DNA of 16,594 bases from an uncultured Prevotella sp. (GTDB taxonomy: Bacteria > Bacteroidota > Bacteroidia > Bacteroidales > Bacteroidaceae), in NCBI GenBank assembly GCA_900548745.1, contig URLQ01000055.1:1-16594 (forward strand). Reading direction: 5' to 3'. This document shows positions 6,737 through 15,142 of this stretch, piece after piece. Below the pieces are notes generated by a model that was given only the letters and a program-made list of their open reading frames with translations, was not told the DNA's origin and made no database searches. The translations under genes were made by a program, and so were the position numbers. Numbering within the stretch: position 1 is the first letter of the stretch; every line of letters begins with the position of its first letter.

Positions 6737-8056
6737 ATGGTCAACGACAGAAACAAGATTCTGAAAACTAATATCCTGATATCGGCAGTATTGAAAGTGG
6801 TAGGCTTATGTACTTCCCTTTTAATCGTGCCTATTACTATCGATTATTTGGATAGTGAGGTATATGGTGTATGGATGACCATGACATCTGTATTATTCTG
6901 GATAGGTGGCTTTGATATTGGTTTGGGCAATGGAATGCGCAACTATCTTACGGAGGCAATATCACGAAAAAACTACAGCTTGGGTAGAAAATACATCAGT
7001 ACAACATTTACCCTGTTGACCATTATTGCATTGTTGCTTGGAGTGATAGGTCTGATTCCTATGTCGCAGATGGATTTTTGTCATTTCTTCAATACCCAAT
7101 CGGTGGGTAATGAAGAACTGCGTAATGCGTTGTTGGTAGCAGTCGGCTTTACGCTTGTCAATTTTGTAGTCAAGAATATCGGCTTTGTCTTTGTTGCGAT
7201 GCAGAAATACGCCGTTAATGATTTCCTGAATGTATCAGGAAATGTGGCTTCTTTGGGAATAATCTTTATTCTTACCAAATTGACAAGTGGCAATCTGCTT
7301 AATGTTGTGTTGGCTTATACCGCAACGAGTTGTGTGGCGTTTTCTTTAGCGGCAATACCATTATTCCGGAAGCATCCGGAGCTGAAGCCGTCATTGAAGT
7401 ATTTTGATAAGAGTCTTAGCAGGCAGATACTTGGTAAGGGACTCGGTTTTTTCATAATCCAGATAACAAGTTGTATCGTTATTTTTGGAGCGGCAAATGT
7501 CTTCATTACGCAGTGTTGTGGTCCGGAGAGTGTTACGACATACAACTTGGCATATAAATTCTTTAATTTGGAAATAATAGGTTATACTATTATTCTTGCT
7601 CCAATGTGGAATGCCTATACCGATGCTTATGTAAAAGGTGATATGCAATGGGTAGACAGAACATTCAAGAGAGCGTTGAAGTTCTGGGGCTTGTCTGTTG
7701 TTGCAGGGTTGGTAATGCTTTTGGGCAGTCAACTGTTCTATACCTTGTGGGTAGGAGATAAGGTGCATATACCAGTGTCTGTATCTGTATGCACGCTGAT
7801 ATATGTGTGTATGTTCAACTTGAATAACTGTGCCACATATTTGATAAACGGATTTAATAAGATTCGTGTACAGATTATTACATCTTTGCTGTTTACGGCT
7901 TTATATGTATTGGCTGTGCGTTTCTTTGGAAGTAAGCAAGGTATAGAAGGTATAGTGTTGACCATGGCGGCAAGTTATGCCATGATGGCGATAATCCATA
8001 TATATCAATGCCGTCTGTTGATAGGTCAGAAGGCCAAAGGTATATGGAACAAATAA
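6737..8056 (+). CDS. wzx: Wzx-type oligosaccharide flippase (MOP superfamily)
   Basis: This is an integral inner-membrane protein of 439 residues with about 12-14 hydrophobic segments. The N-terminus, TNILISAVLKVVGLCTSLL then VPITIDYLDSEVYGVWM, matches the polysaccharide_synt/MOP family opening: a helix followed by a short loop with Y-L-x-x-E-x-Y-G-x-W. FDIGLGNGMRN at about residues 60-70 is also typical of Bacteroidota flippases. The C-terminal half keeps LAPMWNAYTDAY. Its expected role is moving the undecaprenyl-linked repeat unit to the periplasmic face before polymerisation. It sits between an acyltransferase and a glycosyltransferase, so the flipped unit is probably decorated beforehand. 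By eye this gene is richer in A/T than the glycosyltransferase genes near 13000. Confidence 0.93.
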   Translation: MVNDRNKILKTNILISAVLKVVGLCTSLLIVPITIDYLDSEVYGVWMTMTSVLFWIGGFDIGLGNGMRNYLTEAISRKNYSLGRKYISTTFTLLTIIALLLGVIGLIPMSQMDFCHFFNTQSVGNEELRNALLVAVGFTLVNFVVKNIGFVFVAMQKYAVNDFLNVSGNVASLGIIFILTKLTSGNLLNVVLAYTATSCVAFSLAAIPLFRKHPELKPSLKYFDKSLSRQILGKGLGFFIIQITSCIVIFGAANVFITQCCGPESVTTYNLAYKFFNLEIIGYTIILAPMWNAYTDAYVKGDMQWVDRTFKRALKFWGLSVVAGLVMLLGSQLFYTLWVGDKVHIPVSVSVCTLIYVCMFNLNNCATYLINGFNKIRVQIITSLLFTALYVLAVRFFGSKQGIEGIVLTMAASYAMMAIIHIYQCRLLIGQKAKGIWNK

Positions 8057-8066
8057 AGATTTGAAT

Positions 8067-9317
8067 ATGGCAAATAAGATAAGTGTAATAACAGTAGTCT
8101 ATAATGATGTTGCTAATATCCGCAAGACGATGGAGAGTTTCTTCTCGCAGACGTGGGAGGACAAGGAGCTTATTGTCATAGACGGTGGCAGCACGGATGG
8201 TACTGTTGACATTATAAAGGAGTATTCCGACAGATTAGGATACTGGTGCTCCGAGAAAGACAAAGGAGTGTATGATGCTATGAACAAGGGAGTGATGCAT
8301 GCTTCCGGTGACTGGATAAATATTCTCAATTGTGGAGATGCGTATTGTTCCGAGAATTCTCTTGGCGACGCAATAAACAACTGTGATGCAGACAATGCAG
8401 ATGTGATTTATGGTAATTCTATACGTCGCCAGCTCGGACACACAATTAATGATATAGCATCAGATGATGTGCGAGGTCTTGATTATGCACCGATATACAG
8501 GCATGGCTCATCATTGGTAAGGACGCAAATCCATAAGGAAAACCTGTTTGACCTTTCCCTGAAGAAGAAATACGGATATGCCCTTGATTGGTATCTGATA
8601 TATACTCTTTACAGGAAAGGATATCGCTTCGTAAAGACAGACGCTTTTATAGAGACTTATGAGGTGGACGGAATGTCAAATCATCCGATAAGAAGCACAT
8701 GGCTGAATTATAGAGTCGTTACGAGTGACGGCATCGTAATGAGGAAGCTGTTGAAGTTCTTCGTGGCTTTTTTCCTTGCAGTTGCAACTCATGGAGCATT
8801 GTATAGAGTGATGAGAAAATTCGTTTTGGAAACATATACCAATACAATACTCTCTCATGTGCCGATATGGAAAGTCAGACGTTTTGCTCTTCAGCTTATA
8901 CGTATGAGGGCAGGGCAGGGAACCTATATAGACAGGCATTGCTATTTTATGGATCCCAACAGGTTGCGTATAGGCAAGTATAGCCATATAAACAGGATGT
9001 GTACCCTTGATGCAAGAGGCGGCCTTAATATAGGCGATAGCGTATCGGTGTCGCATGGAGTAATGCTCATGACAGGCAGTCATGACATAAATGCAATAAA
9101 TTTCCCTGTTAATTACAAGCCTATCAATATCGGAGACTATGTCTGGATAGGCTGTGGTGCAATAGTCTTGCAGAATGTAACCATCGGTAAGGGTGCTGTT
9201 GTGGCAGCAGGCTCTGTCGTTACGAAAGACGTTCCGCCTTATGCTATAGTAGGAGGCATACCAGCCAAAGTGATAGGAAAGCGTAGTGATAATTTAGATT
9301 ATAAATGTGAACCATAG
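8067..9317 (+). CDS. Fusion protein: GT2 glycosyltransferase plus hexapeptide acetyltransferase
   Basis: Two enzymes share one open frame. Residues 1-about 210 are a GT-A family 2 glycosyltransferase: ISVITVVYND, then ELIVIDGGSTDGT, KDKGVYDAMNKG, and LNCGD (87-91) in place of the more usual LNSDD metal-binding motif. A hydrophobic stretch (about 230-245) links to a second part opening ETYTNTILSHVPIWKVRRF, which looks like the native N-terminus of stand-alone Bacteroidota acetyltransferases. The left-handed beta-helix part ends with GSHD (catalytic His339), INIGDYVWIGCGAIVLQNV and GGIPAKVIG. The start is taken as ATG 8067; an in-frame TTG at 8061 would add two residues but is less likely. I infer that one polypeptide adds a sugar and an acetyl group to the same unit. 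It lies 10 bp after wzx and 12 bp before wzz. Confidence 0.9.
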   Translation: MANKISVITVVYNDVANIRKTMESFFSQTWEDKELIVIDGGSTDGTVDIIKEYSDRLGYWCSEKDKGVYDAMNKGVMHASGDWINILNCGDAYCSENSLGDAINNCDADNADVIYGNSIRRQLGHTINDIASDDVRGLDYAPIYRHGSSLVRTQIHKENLFDLSLKKKYGYALDWYLIYTLYRKGYRFVKTDAFIETYEVDGMSNHPIRSTWLNYRVVTSDGIVMRKLLKFFVAFFLAVATHGALYRVMRKFVLETYTNTILSHVPIWKVRRFALQLIRMRAGQGTYIDRHCYFMDPNRLRIGKYSHINRMCTLDARGGLNIGDSVSVSHGVMLMTGSHDINAINFPVNYKPINIGDYVWIGCGAIVLQNVTIGKGAVVAAGSVVTKDVPPYAIVGGIPAKVIGKRSDNLDYKCEP

Positions 9318-9329
9318 TAAAAATAGAAT

Positions 9330-10445
9330 ATGAAAGAGGTAGATATCTTGAGTGTGGTTGGAAGAGTCTTTTCCAACAAGAAATCATTAATAGTTTCGGT
9401 TGTAGTAGGTGCTATAGCAGGTGTGGTTATCGCCTTGTCTGTTCCTAAGCAATTCACTTCTTCAGTTGTATTGGCTCCGGAAATGTCGTCGGGAGGTTTG
9501 GAACTGTCAGACAATCTTGCCGATATGGCATCATCGTTTGGTATAGACCTGTCGTCAACGGGAAAGAACATGGATGCGCTCTATCCGGAGATTTATCCGG
9601 AGATATTGTCGTCCTATGACTTCATAAGTACTCTTTTCGGTGTGAATGTCAGGCTGAAGGAAGATCCTACGCTGCGAACATATCATAAGCATATCCTTAT
9701 GGATACGAAGTTCCCGTTTTGGCAGTATCCCAAGATATGGCTCTCCAACAAGATGATGTCTCAGACAGAAAAGAAAGACCTGAAGGGTACAGGAGTTGCC
9801 GATCCGTTCAGGGCTTCAAAGATAGATATCGATGTGAGTAAGATGATAGCGGAGAATATAAGCTGCCTTATTGACAAGAAAACGAGTGTTATTCTTATCT
9901 CCGTAACAGACCAGGATCCTATGGTGGCTGCAATCATTGCCGACACCATCCAAAGTCGCTTGCAGTATTACATTACGGATTACCGCACCAAGAAGGCGAG
10001 AAACGACATGAAGTATTATACAAAGTTGTATAATGAAGCACGAAGTGCCTATCTGAAAGCCCAGAAGAAGTATGCCTCTTTCTGTGACTCCAACCAAGAT
10101 GTCGTGCTTGAGAGCTTCCAGGCAAAGCGCGATGAACTGGAAAACGACATGCAGTCAGCATTTACCTTGATGAGCCAGATGTCGACACAGGTGCAGGCTG
10201 CCAAGGCTAAGGTGCAGGAGCGTACTCCAGCCTATACGATGATACAGTCACCAAAGATGTCATATAAGGCTTCAAGCATGTCGCGTGCGGCGATAGTGTT
10301 GATAACGATTTTCATAGCCATAATGATAAATGCCTTTTGGGTACTTTTCCTAAGAGACATAGTACGTAAGAAAAAGACAGGAGCGAAGTCTGAAAGTGAT
10401 GGCGATGCTTTTGTTTCATCAGATGAAGATACAGACAAACAGTAG
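9330..10445 (+). CDS. wzz: Wzz-type chain-length determinant (polysaccharide co-polymerase)
   Basis: This is an inner-membrane protein with a large periplasmic part, controlling polymer length together with Wzy. The first membrane helix is at about residues 19-38 (SLIVSVVVGAIAGVVIALSV) and is followed by the usual F-T-S-S-x-V-L-A-P strand. A helical, coiled-coil-like region (about 215-290, rich in Ala/Lys/Glu) and the motif ERTPAYTMIQSPKMSYKASS precede the second helix (about 320-343). The final 28 residues are charged and cytoplasmic, and contain no Walker motif or Tyr cluster. This is therefore a kinase-less member, unlike Wzc. The 371 aa length fits Wzz proteins of Bacteroidota capsule loci. 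It is followed 21 bp later by the polymerase, its expected partner. Confidence 0.92.
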   Translation: MKEVDILSVVGRVFSNKKSLIVSVVVGAIAGVVIALSVPKQFTSSVVLAPEMSSGGLELSDNLADMASSFGIDLSSTGKNMDALYPEIYPEILSSYDFISTLFGVNVRLKEDPTLRTYHKHILMDTKFPFWQYPKIWLSNKMMSQTEKKDLKGTGVADPFRASKIDIDVSKMIAENISCLIDKKTSVILISVTDQDPMVAAIIADTIQSRLQYYITDYRTKKARNDMKYYTKLYNEARSAYLKAQKKYASFCDSNQDVVLESFQAKRDELENDMQSAFTLMSQMSTQVQAAKAKVQERTPAYTMIQSPKMSYKASSMSRAAIVLITIFIAIMINAFWVLFLRDIVRKKKTGAKSESDGDAFVSSDEDTDKQ

Positions 10446-10466
10446 TTTAGAATTCCAACAAGTACA

Positions 10467-11603
10467 ATGATATATTCAGTTCCATATCTGTTGCTCATTT
10501 CCTTCTATGGAATCATGGCTCTATGGTACAACCAGACCAAGAACCTTGATTCCAGGCCAGTGAATGTGTCGTTGTGTATGCTTGTCACGCTGTTGTTCTG
10601 GGGCTTCAGAGGCTTCTGCTTTTATGATTGGATGTCGTATTATCCGATGTTCCTTCATGCAGGGATAGAGAATTTCTCAGACAACATAACATCCATGGAG
10701 CCAGGCTTCTGCCTGCTTATGACGGCATGCAAGGAGATATACGACAGTTATATCTTCTTCGCTTTCGTCTGCTCGTTGATAAATCTTGCGTTGCTTTCTA
10801 ATTTCCTTCTGAAGCATACAGACAATTATCCTTTGGCGTTACTTATCGGCACGATATTCGGTTGCTTCTATCTGTTTACCGACCTCATGCGAAATGCCAT
10901 TGCCGTGTTTATATTCATAAATGCCATCGACTATCTTGCCGAGAAGAAGATATGGAAATACTTTCTGATGGTGTTGTTGTCTCTGTCATTCCATTATTCA
11001 GCAATACTGTATATCCCTTTGTATTTCTTTGCAAGGAAGAAGATGAAGCGATGGGTGTTCGCAACGATATTCTTTGCAGGAGTAGTAATCTATGTCCTGC
11101 ATATCTCCCTTTTCGTAAATCTCTCAACATTCTTGCTGGGGCTTGTAAATCCCGACCTTGAGGAAAAGGTTCGTTATTATCTTGACGAGACAGCAGCAAA
11201 GTCGCCGGGTATCAACTTCGTCTTTCTGGAGCAGCTCTTCACGGGTGGACTTGTATTATTCTATATGGACAAGCTGCGTGAAGTACGTAAGAATGCGGAC
11301 ATATATATAAACTGTATCTTGCTGTTCTTTGTCATGACATTCATGCTGCATGAGTTCGTAACGCTTAGTTTCCGTATGTCAATATTGTTTGGTGTGGGAT
11401 ATTGGATAATATGGTTAGACCTGCTGAGATGCTTCAAGTTCACAAATAACAGAAGACTCTTCATCCTGTTTATATGCGTATATTGTTTCCTGCGTATTCT
11501 TGGACATACCCGCAACCCATTGGCAAATTACAATAATGTGTTGATAGACTATGAGTCTTACCAGGAGCGTGTGCTTATATTCAAGAAGACCTTCAAGGAT
11601 TGA
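10467..11603 (+). CDS. wzy: EpsG/Wzy-type polysaccharide polymerase
   Basis: This is a very hydrophobic protein of 378 residues with about 10-11 predicted membrane segments. It matches the EpsG family pattern: a short N-terminal helix (YSVPYLLLISFYGIMAL), then FRGFCFYDWMSYYPMF with the conserved Arg and Asp before Y-Y, EPGF, and DLMRNAIAVFIFINAIDYL with the conserved Arg after a membrane helix. SFHYSAILYIPLYF carries the conserved S-F-H. These loops are thought to face the periplasm, where repeat units are joined. It directly follows wzz. The symbol denotes function only: Wzy sequences are too diverse to name the linkage. In this strand the start ATG 10467 is the first of the open frame, with an A-rich upstream region. 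Confidence 0.88.
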   Translation: MIYSVPYLLLISFYGIMALWYNQTKNLDSRPVNVSLCMLVTLLFWGFRGFCFYDWMSYYPMFLHAGIENFSDNITSMEPGFCLLMTACKEIYDSYIFFAFVCSLINLALLSNFLLKHTDNYPLALLIGTIFGCFYLFTDLMRNAIAVFIFINAIDYLAEKKIWKYFLMVLLSLSFHYSAILYIPLYFFARKKMKRWVFATIFFAGVVIYVLHISLFVNLSTFLLGLVNPDLEEKVRYYLDETAAKSPGINFVFLEQLFTGGLVLFYMDKLREVRKNADIYINCILLFFVMTFMLHEFVTLSFRMSILFGVGYWIIWLDLLRCFKFTNNRRLFILFICVYCFLRILGHTRNPLANYNNVLIDYESYQERVLIFKKTFKD

Positions 11604-11636
11604 CGAGCATGACAATGACAAATAAAATGTAATCGT

Positions 11637-12803
11637 ATGAAAATAGCTTATATAGGAAAAATACAACTTTCAGATGCTGACCTGTCGTATTTGAATAGTG
11701 CGCAGAAGCTGTCGGACATAACATACATAATGGAAGTTACGCCACGCTTCATGAAAGGTCCGGCATACAATATCGGCAAGATATATCCGCATTCGGGTGT
11801 GTTTAAGGCAACAGAGGCTTATCCGGAGTTCGAGAAATATTCGCGTATCATAGACGTAGACAAGTTCTATGTCGTAAACACATGCGGCAAGTTCTGGCAG
11901 CTGAAAGCCTTCTGGACCAATTTCCTGCTTTTGTTGTTTCTGATAAAGAACAAGTTTGACGTCATCCATCTCACATGGCCGGCAAACGTATATGAGTTCA
12001 TCATATATATGCTGAAGCGCAAGATGATATTGACAGTCCACGACCCATTTCCGCATACCGGACTCGATACCCGTATTGTGCGTCTGCGCCGTAAGGTGGC
12101 ATTCAGATGCGTGCCGCATTTCATTATATTGAACAAGGCGCAGAGAGAGAAATTCCTTTCTTTCTACCGCCTTCCCTCGTCAGCGGTAATCGACAGCAGA
12201 CTTAGTTGCTATACCTATCTCAATATGGTAGAGCAGGACATGACGACCGTGCCGGAACAGAAATATATCCTTTTTGCAGGAAAGATATCAAAGTATAAAG
12301 GGGTGGAGTATCTGCTTGAGGCTATGAAGAAGGTGCATGATACGTTCCCTGACATAAAGCTCGTTGTTGCCGGCGGCGGTAAATATCATTTTGACATATC
12401 CGGATATGCCGCCCTGCCATATATAGACATAAGAAATCGCTTTATTCCCGACGAAGAACTCGTGGCTTTGATGAAGAAGACACAGTTTATGGTCTGCCCT
12501 TATACTGATGCCACGCAGAGTGGAGTGATAATGTCTTCATTCACATTCGGCACGCCGGTAATAGCCACGAGGGTAGGGGGACTACCAGAGATGCTCGGCA
12601 ACGGCAAGTATGGAATGCTGGTGAAAGAGAAAGACACGGATGCCCTTTACCGGGGAATATGCAGTTTGCTTTCCGACGAGGAGCAGCTCGCCGAATATCG
12701 TAGAGAGATAGCAAAGGATTATACAAGCGACGGCTACCTGTCGTGGAAGACCATTGCTGAGGAACTGCGCGAATCCTACCTGCAGATGGCAAGTAGGAAA
12801 TAG
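11637..12803 (+). CDS. Glycosyltransferase, GT4 family (GT-B fold)
   Basis: This is a cytoplasmic sugar transferase of 388 residues, probably retaining, acting on a lipid-linked repeat unit. The N-terminal Rossmann half starts MKIAYIGKIQ and includes FDVIHLTWPANVYEF and LTVHDPFPH. The C-terminal half shows FAGKISKYKGVEYLLEA (donor-binding glycine and Lys), LVVAGGG, FIPDEELVALM, and ATQSGVIMSSFTFGTPVIAT, then GGLPEML. In the last motif the usual E-x7-E is replaced by the QSGV variant: the second Glu is Ser. That variant recurs in other GT4 enzymes of capsule loci, so it need not mean inactivity. It lies 33 bp after wzy. Donor and linkage cannot be given. Confidence 0.9.
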   Translation: MKIAYIGKIQLSDADLSYLNSAQKLSDITYIMEVTPRFMKGPAYNIGKIYPHSGVFKATEAYPEFEKYSRIIDVDKFYVVNTCGKFWQLKAFWTNFLLLLFLIKNKFDVIHLTWPANVYEFIIYMLKRKMILTVHDPFPHTGLDTRIVRLRRKVAFRCVPHFIILNKAQREKFLSFYRLPSSAVIDSRLSCYTYLNMVEQDMTTVPEQKYILFAGKISKYKGVEYLLEAMKKVHDTFPDIKLVVAGGGKYHFDISGYAALPYIDIRNRFIPDEELVALMKKTQFMVCPYTDATQSGVIMSSFTFGTPVIATRVGGLPEMLGNGKYGMLVKEKDTDALYRGICSLLSDEEQLAEYRREIAKDYTSDGYLSWKTIAEELRESYLQMASRK

Positions 12804-12833
12804 ACACTTTTGTTTTACTTTAAATTACTGTGT

Positions 12834-13982
12834 ATGATGAAGACTCTGTTTATCACCCGTCATTATCTTGACGAGATGCTGGGAGGTCCCAACTGTTCAA
12901 AGGCGTTTGTGAGGGCGGTTGCAAGTATCTGTCCGGATACGACATTGATATATCCGGAACATAATGACAGGAAGAGCAACCTCTACTTCCTTAAGGAGTA
13001 TGACGGATTGAAACTCCTGCCCGTATACGACAAGCGTCCTAAATGGCAGAAATGCCTGGATATGTACAGAGGAAGACTTCATCGCTTCGGACCCTTCGTA
13101 AAGGACTATCTTAAATCGCATGCCTTCGATATAATATTCATAGACCATTCCTTCACCGCATCATCGGGAGTACTGGAGGCTGCCATGCGGAATGGAGCAA
13201 AGATAATAACCATGCACCATAATGTGGAGGCGCAGTATATCAAGGACAACCAGCCGAGCTGGCTCTTCCGTATACCAAACAACCATTTTGCCCTGAAGGC
13301 AGAGCGCGATGCCATACTGAACAGCACGCTGAATCTTACGCTGACAGACGACGACAAGGCAACGTTCATCGCCCGCTATCCCGAAAAGGAGTCCTCTTTC
13401 CATACCATCGGAGTCTTTGAGTATGATGAAGCGACGGAGAGTAGGATAAGCGTGGAAGAAGGGCTGAAGTTCGTCATCTCCGGTTCTATGAGTGCCGCGC
13501 AGACGGAGACTGCCACCCTGCATTTCCTTGAAGAATACATGCCGGTGCTTAATGCGACCTGTCCGGATGCCGCACTTGTGATAACGGGAAGAAACCCTTC
13601 ACGCCGAATCCTTGACTCTTCAGCCAGATACAATAATATAAAGGTGATACCAAATCCCGAGGACCTTACGGCAGAAGTCATAAAGGGCAACTACTATATC
13701 TGCCCGTTGCATACAGGAGGCGGTTTGAAGCTGCGCTGTATGGATGCCCTTCGTGTGGGACTGCCTATATTGGCACACAAGATGTCCACCCGTGGCTATG
13801 AGGCAATACAAGCCGACGGTTACCTCTTCTCCTATTCCACTCCCAGCGAGTTTGCGGAAGCGTTGCAGAAGATAACCGCCATACATGACTCCCATGCGAG
13901 AGTAGTGGAGAGCTTCAACTCGCATTTCTCCTTCCAGGCAGGAAGAAGACGGTTTGAGGAAATGATAAGACTTATCCGGTAG
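12834..13982 (+). CDS. Glycosyltransferase, GT4-like (GT-B fold)
   Basis: This is a second GT-B type transferase of the operon, about 382 residues. The N-terminus, KTLFITRHYLDE then MLGGPNCSKAFV, carries the glycine-rich acceptor-side loop. FDIIFIDHSF and TMHHNVEAQY (a likely active-site His-His-Asn) follow. The C-terminal half has FVISGSMS, ALVITGRNPS, VIPNPEDLT, and PLHTGGGLKLRCMDALRVGL, where the G-G-G-L-K-L and the D-A pair occupy the nucleotide-sugar pocket (Asp in place of the usual Glu). The start is put at ATG 12834; ATG 12837 is equally possible. An upstream in-frame TTG at 12810 is unlikely because the added residues FYFKLLC do not fit the family. It is the last gene before the internal promoter. 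Confidence 0.87.
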   Translation: MMKTLFITRHYLDEMLGGPNCSKAFVRAVASICPDTTLIYPEHNDRKSNLYFLKEYDGLKLLPVYDKRPKWQKCLDMYRGRLHRFGPFVKDYLKSHAFDIIFIDHSFTASSGVLEAAMRNGAKIITMHHNVEAQYIKDNQPSWLFRIPNNHFALKAERDAILNSTLNLTLTDDDKATFIARYPEKESSFHTIGVFEYDEATESRISVEEGLKFVISGSMSAAQTETATLHFLEEYMPVLNATCPDAALVITGRNPSRRILDSSARYNNIKVIPNPEDLTAEVIKGNYYICPLHTGGGLKLRCMDALRVGLPILAHKMSTRGYEAIQADGYLFSYSTPSEFAEALQKITAIHDSHARVVESFNSHFSFQAGRRRFEEMIRLIR

Positions 13983-14043
13983 AGAAATCTGGAGATGATG
14001 TACAGGACGAGAAAGGTAATTCGATAAAAAGAACATGATATCT

Positions 14044-14074
14044 TTTGTCGTATGCCGTAATTACGTTACTTTTG
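14044..14074 (+). promoter_or_regulatory. Bacteroidota-type promoter for the epimerase-GT2 unit
   Basis: A -33 TTTG (14044-14047) is separated by exactly 19 bp from the -7 element TACTTTTG (14067-14074), a full match to TTTG-N19-TAnnTTTG. The start would be near 14081, leaving a leader of about 80 nt. No strong terminator is visible between the previous stop (13982) and this promoter, so read-through from the large operon is also possible. Confidence 0.78.
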
Positions 14075-14167
14075 CATCTATTATAAAATCCTGCCGCCCT
14101 ATATGTATATAATAAGGTGGAAGGGATAAACAAGAAAAAGGAAAATATTAATTGAATGGAGCGGACA

Positions 14168-15118
14168 ATGAAACTGATTATAACCGGCGGCTCTGGATTT
14201 ATCGGAACGAATGCCGTGGAGCACTTCTCCAAGCATTTTGAAGTGATAAACATAGACCACCAAAAACCACAGATAGAGGAACACATGAAATACTGGAGGA
14301 ATGTGGACCTGCTGGACTACGATTCCCTCAGCAAGACAATACAGGATTTCAACCCAGACTATATACTGCATCTGGCAGCACGCACCGACCTTATGGGCGA
14401 GACTCTCGACGACTATTCGGCAAACACCATAGGCGTGGACAACCTGCTGAAGGCAGTAAAGGAGCTGAAAAGCCTGAAGAAGATACTTGTCACATCATCC
14501 ATGCTCGTCTGCCATGTGGGCTATATTCCCAAAGACCAGTTCGACTATTCAGCCACTACGCTGTATGGAAAGAGCAAGGTGGAGACGGAGAAGCTGACGT
14601 GGAACGCCGACCTGCAATGCGACTGGGCGTTGCTGCGCCCTACATCTATATGGGGCCCGTGGTTTCATGAGCCATACAGAAACTTCTTCAACATGGTCAA
14701 GAAGCGTGCCTATTTCCATATCGGACATAAGGGCTGCACCAAGACATACGGATACATCGGCAACTCTATCTATCAGATAGAACACATACTCATGGCTGAC
14801 ACCAACGACAGGAACAACAAAGTGTTCTTCATCGGCGACCGTCCGGCGATAAACATAACGGAGTGGGCAAACCAGATCGGCAACGAGCTGGGGTTCAGAA
14901 TACCCGTCATGCCGTGGGCACTCATCAGGATGGCGGCATACTTCGGCGATGCCCTGAAGGCAGTGGGGATAAAGTTCCCTATGACATCCTTCCGCCTGAA
15001 GAATATGACTACCGACAATATCATCCCGCTTGACAATACCTATGAAGTGGCTCCCAACCCACCTTTCGACAGACTGGCGGGCATACGCAACACGCTGAAA
15101 TGGATGGAGAACCACTAA
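14168..15118 (+). CDS. NAD-dependent epimerase/dehydratase (extended SDR)
   Basis: Probably an enzyme that modifies a nucleotide sugar, or a lipid-linked sugar, for the polysaccharide. The Rossmann fingerprint GGSGFIG lies at residues 7-13 and is followed by a strand ending NIDH, where the Asp suggests NAD preference. LHLAARTD matches the conserved second strand of extended SDRs. The catalytic set is present: the serine region TSS (109-111) and YGKSK (Tyr133, Lys137). RPTSIWGPW and GYIGNSIYQIEHIL follow, as in the substrate-binding half. The start is taken at ATG 14168, which gives the normal MKLIITGG opening and has GGAG nearby. An upstream in-frame ATG at 14156 would add MERT. The reaction (epimerase, dehydratase or reductase) cannot be assigned. 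It is the first gene after the internal promoter. Confidence 0.9.
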   Translation: MKLIITGGSGFIGTNAVEHFSKHFEVINIDHQKPQIEEHMKYWRNVDLLDYDSLSKTIQDFNPDYILHLAARTDLMGETLDDYSANTIGVDNLLKAVKELKSLKKILVTSSMLVCHVGYIPKDQFDYSATTLYGKSKVETEKLTWNADLQCDWALLRPTSIWGPWFHEPYRNFFNMVKKRAYFHIGHKGCTKTYGYIGNSIYQIEHILMADTNDRNNKVFFIGDRPAINITEWANQIGNELGFRIPVMPWALIRMAAYFGDALKAVGIKFPMTSFRLKNMTTDNIIPLDNTYEVAPNPPFDRLAGIRNTLKWMENH

Positions 15119-15142
15119 TCACTCACCGAAAAACAATAACTT

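Noticed and set aside
8061..8066. TTG start for the GT2-acetyltransferase fusion
   Set aside because: The ATG two codons later gives a normal family N-terminus and spacing.
12810..12833. TTG start for the second GT4-like gene
   Set aside because: The added residues do not fit the family, and ATG codons at 12834/12837 start exactly at the conserved KTLFITRHY.
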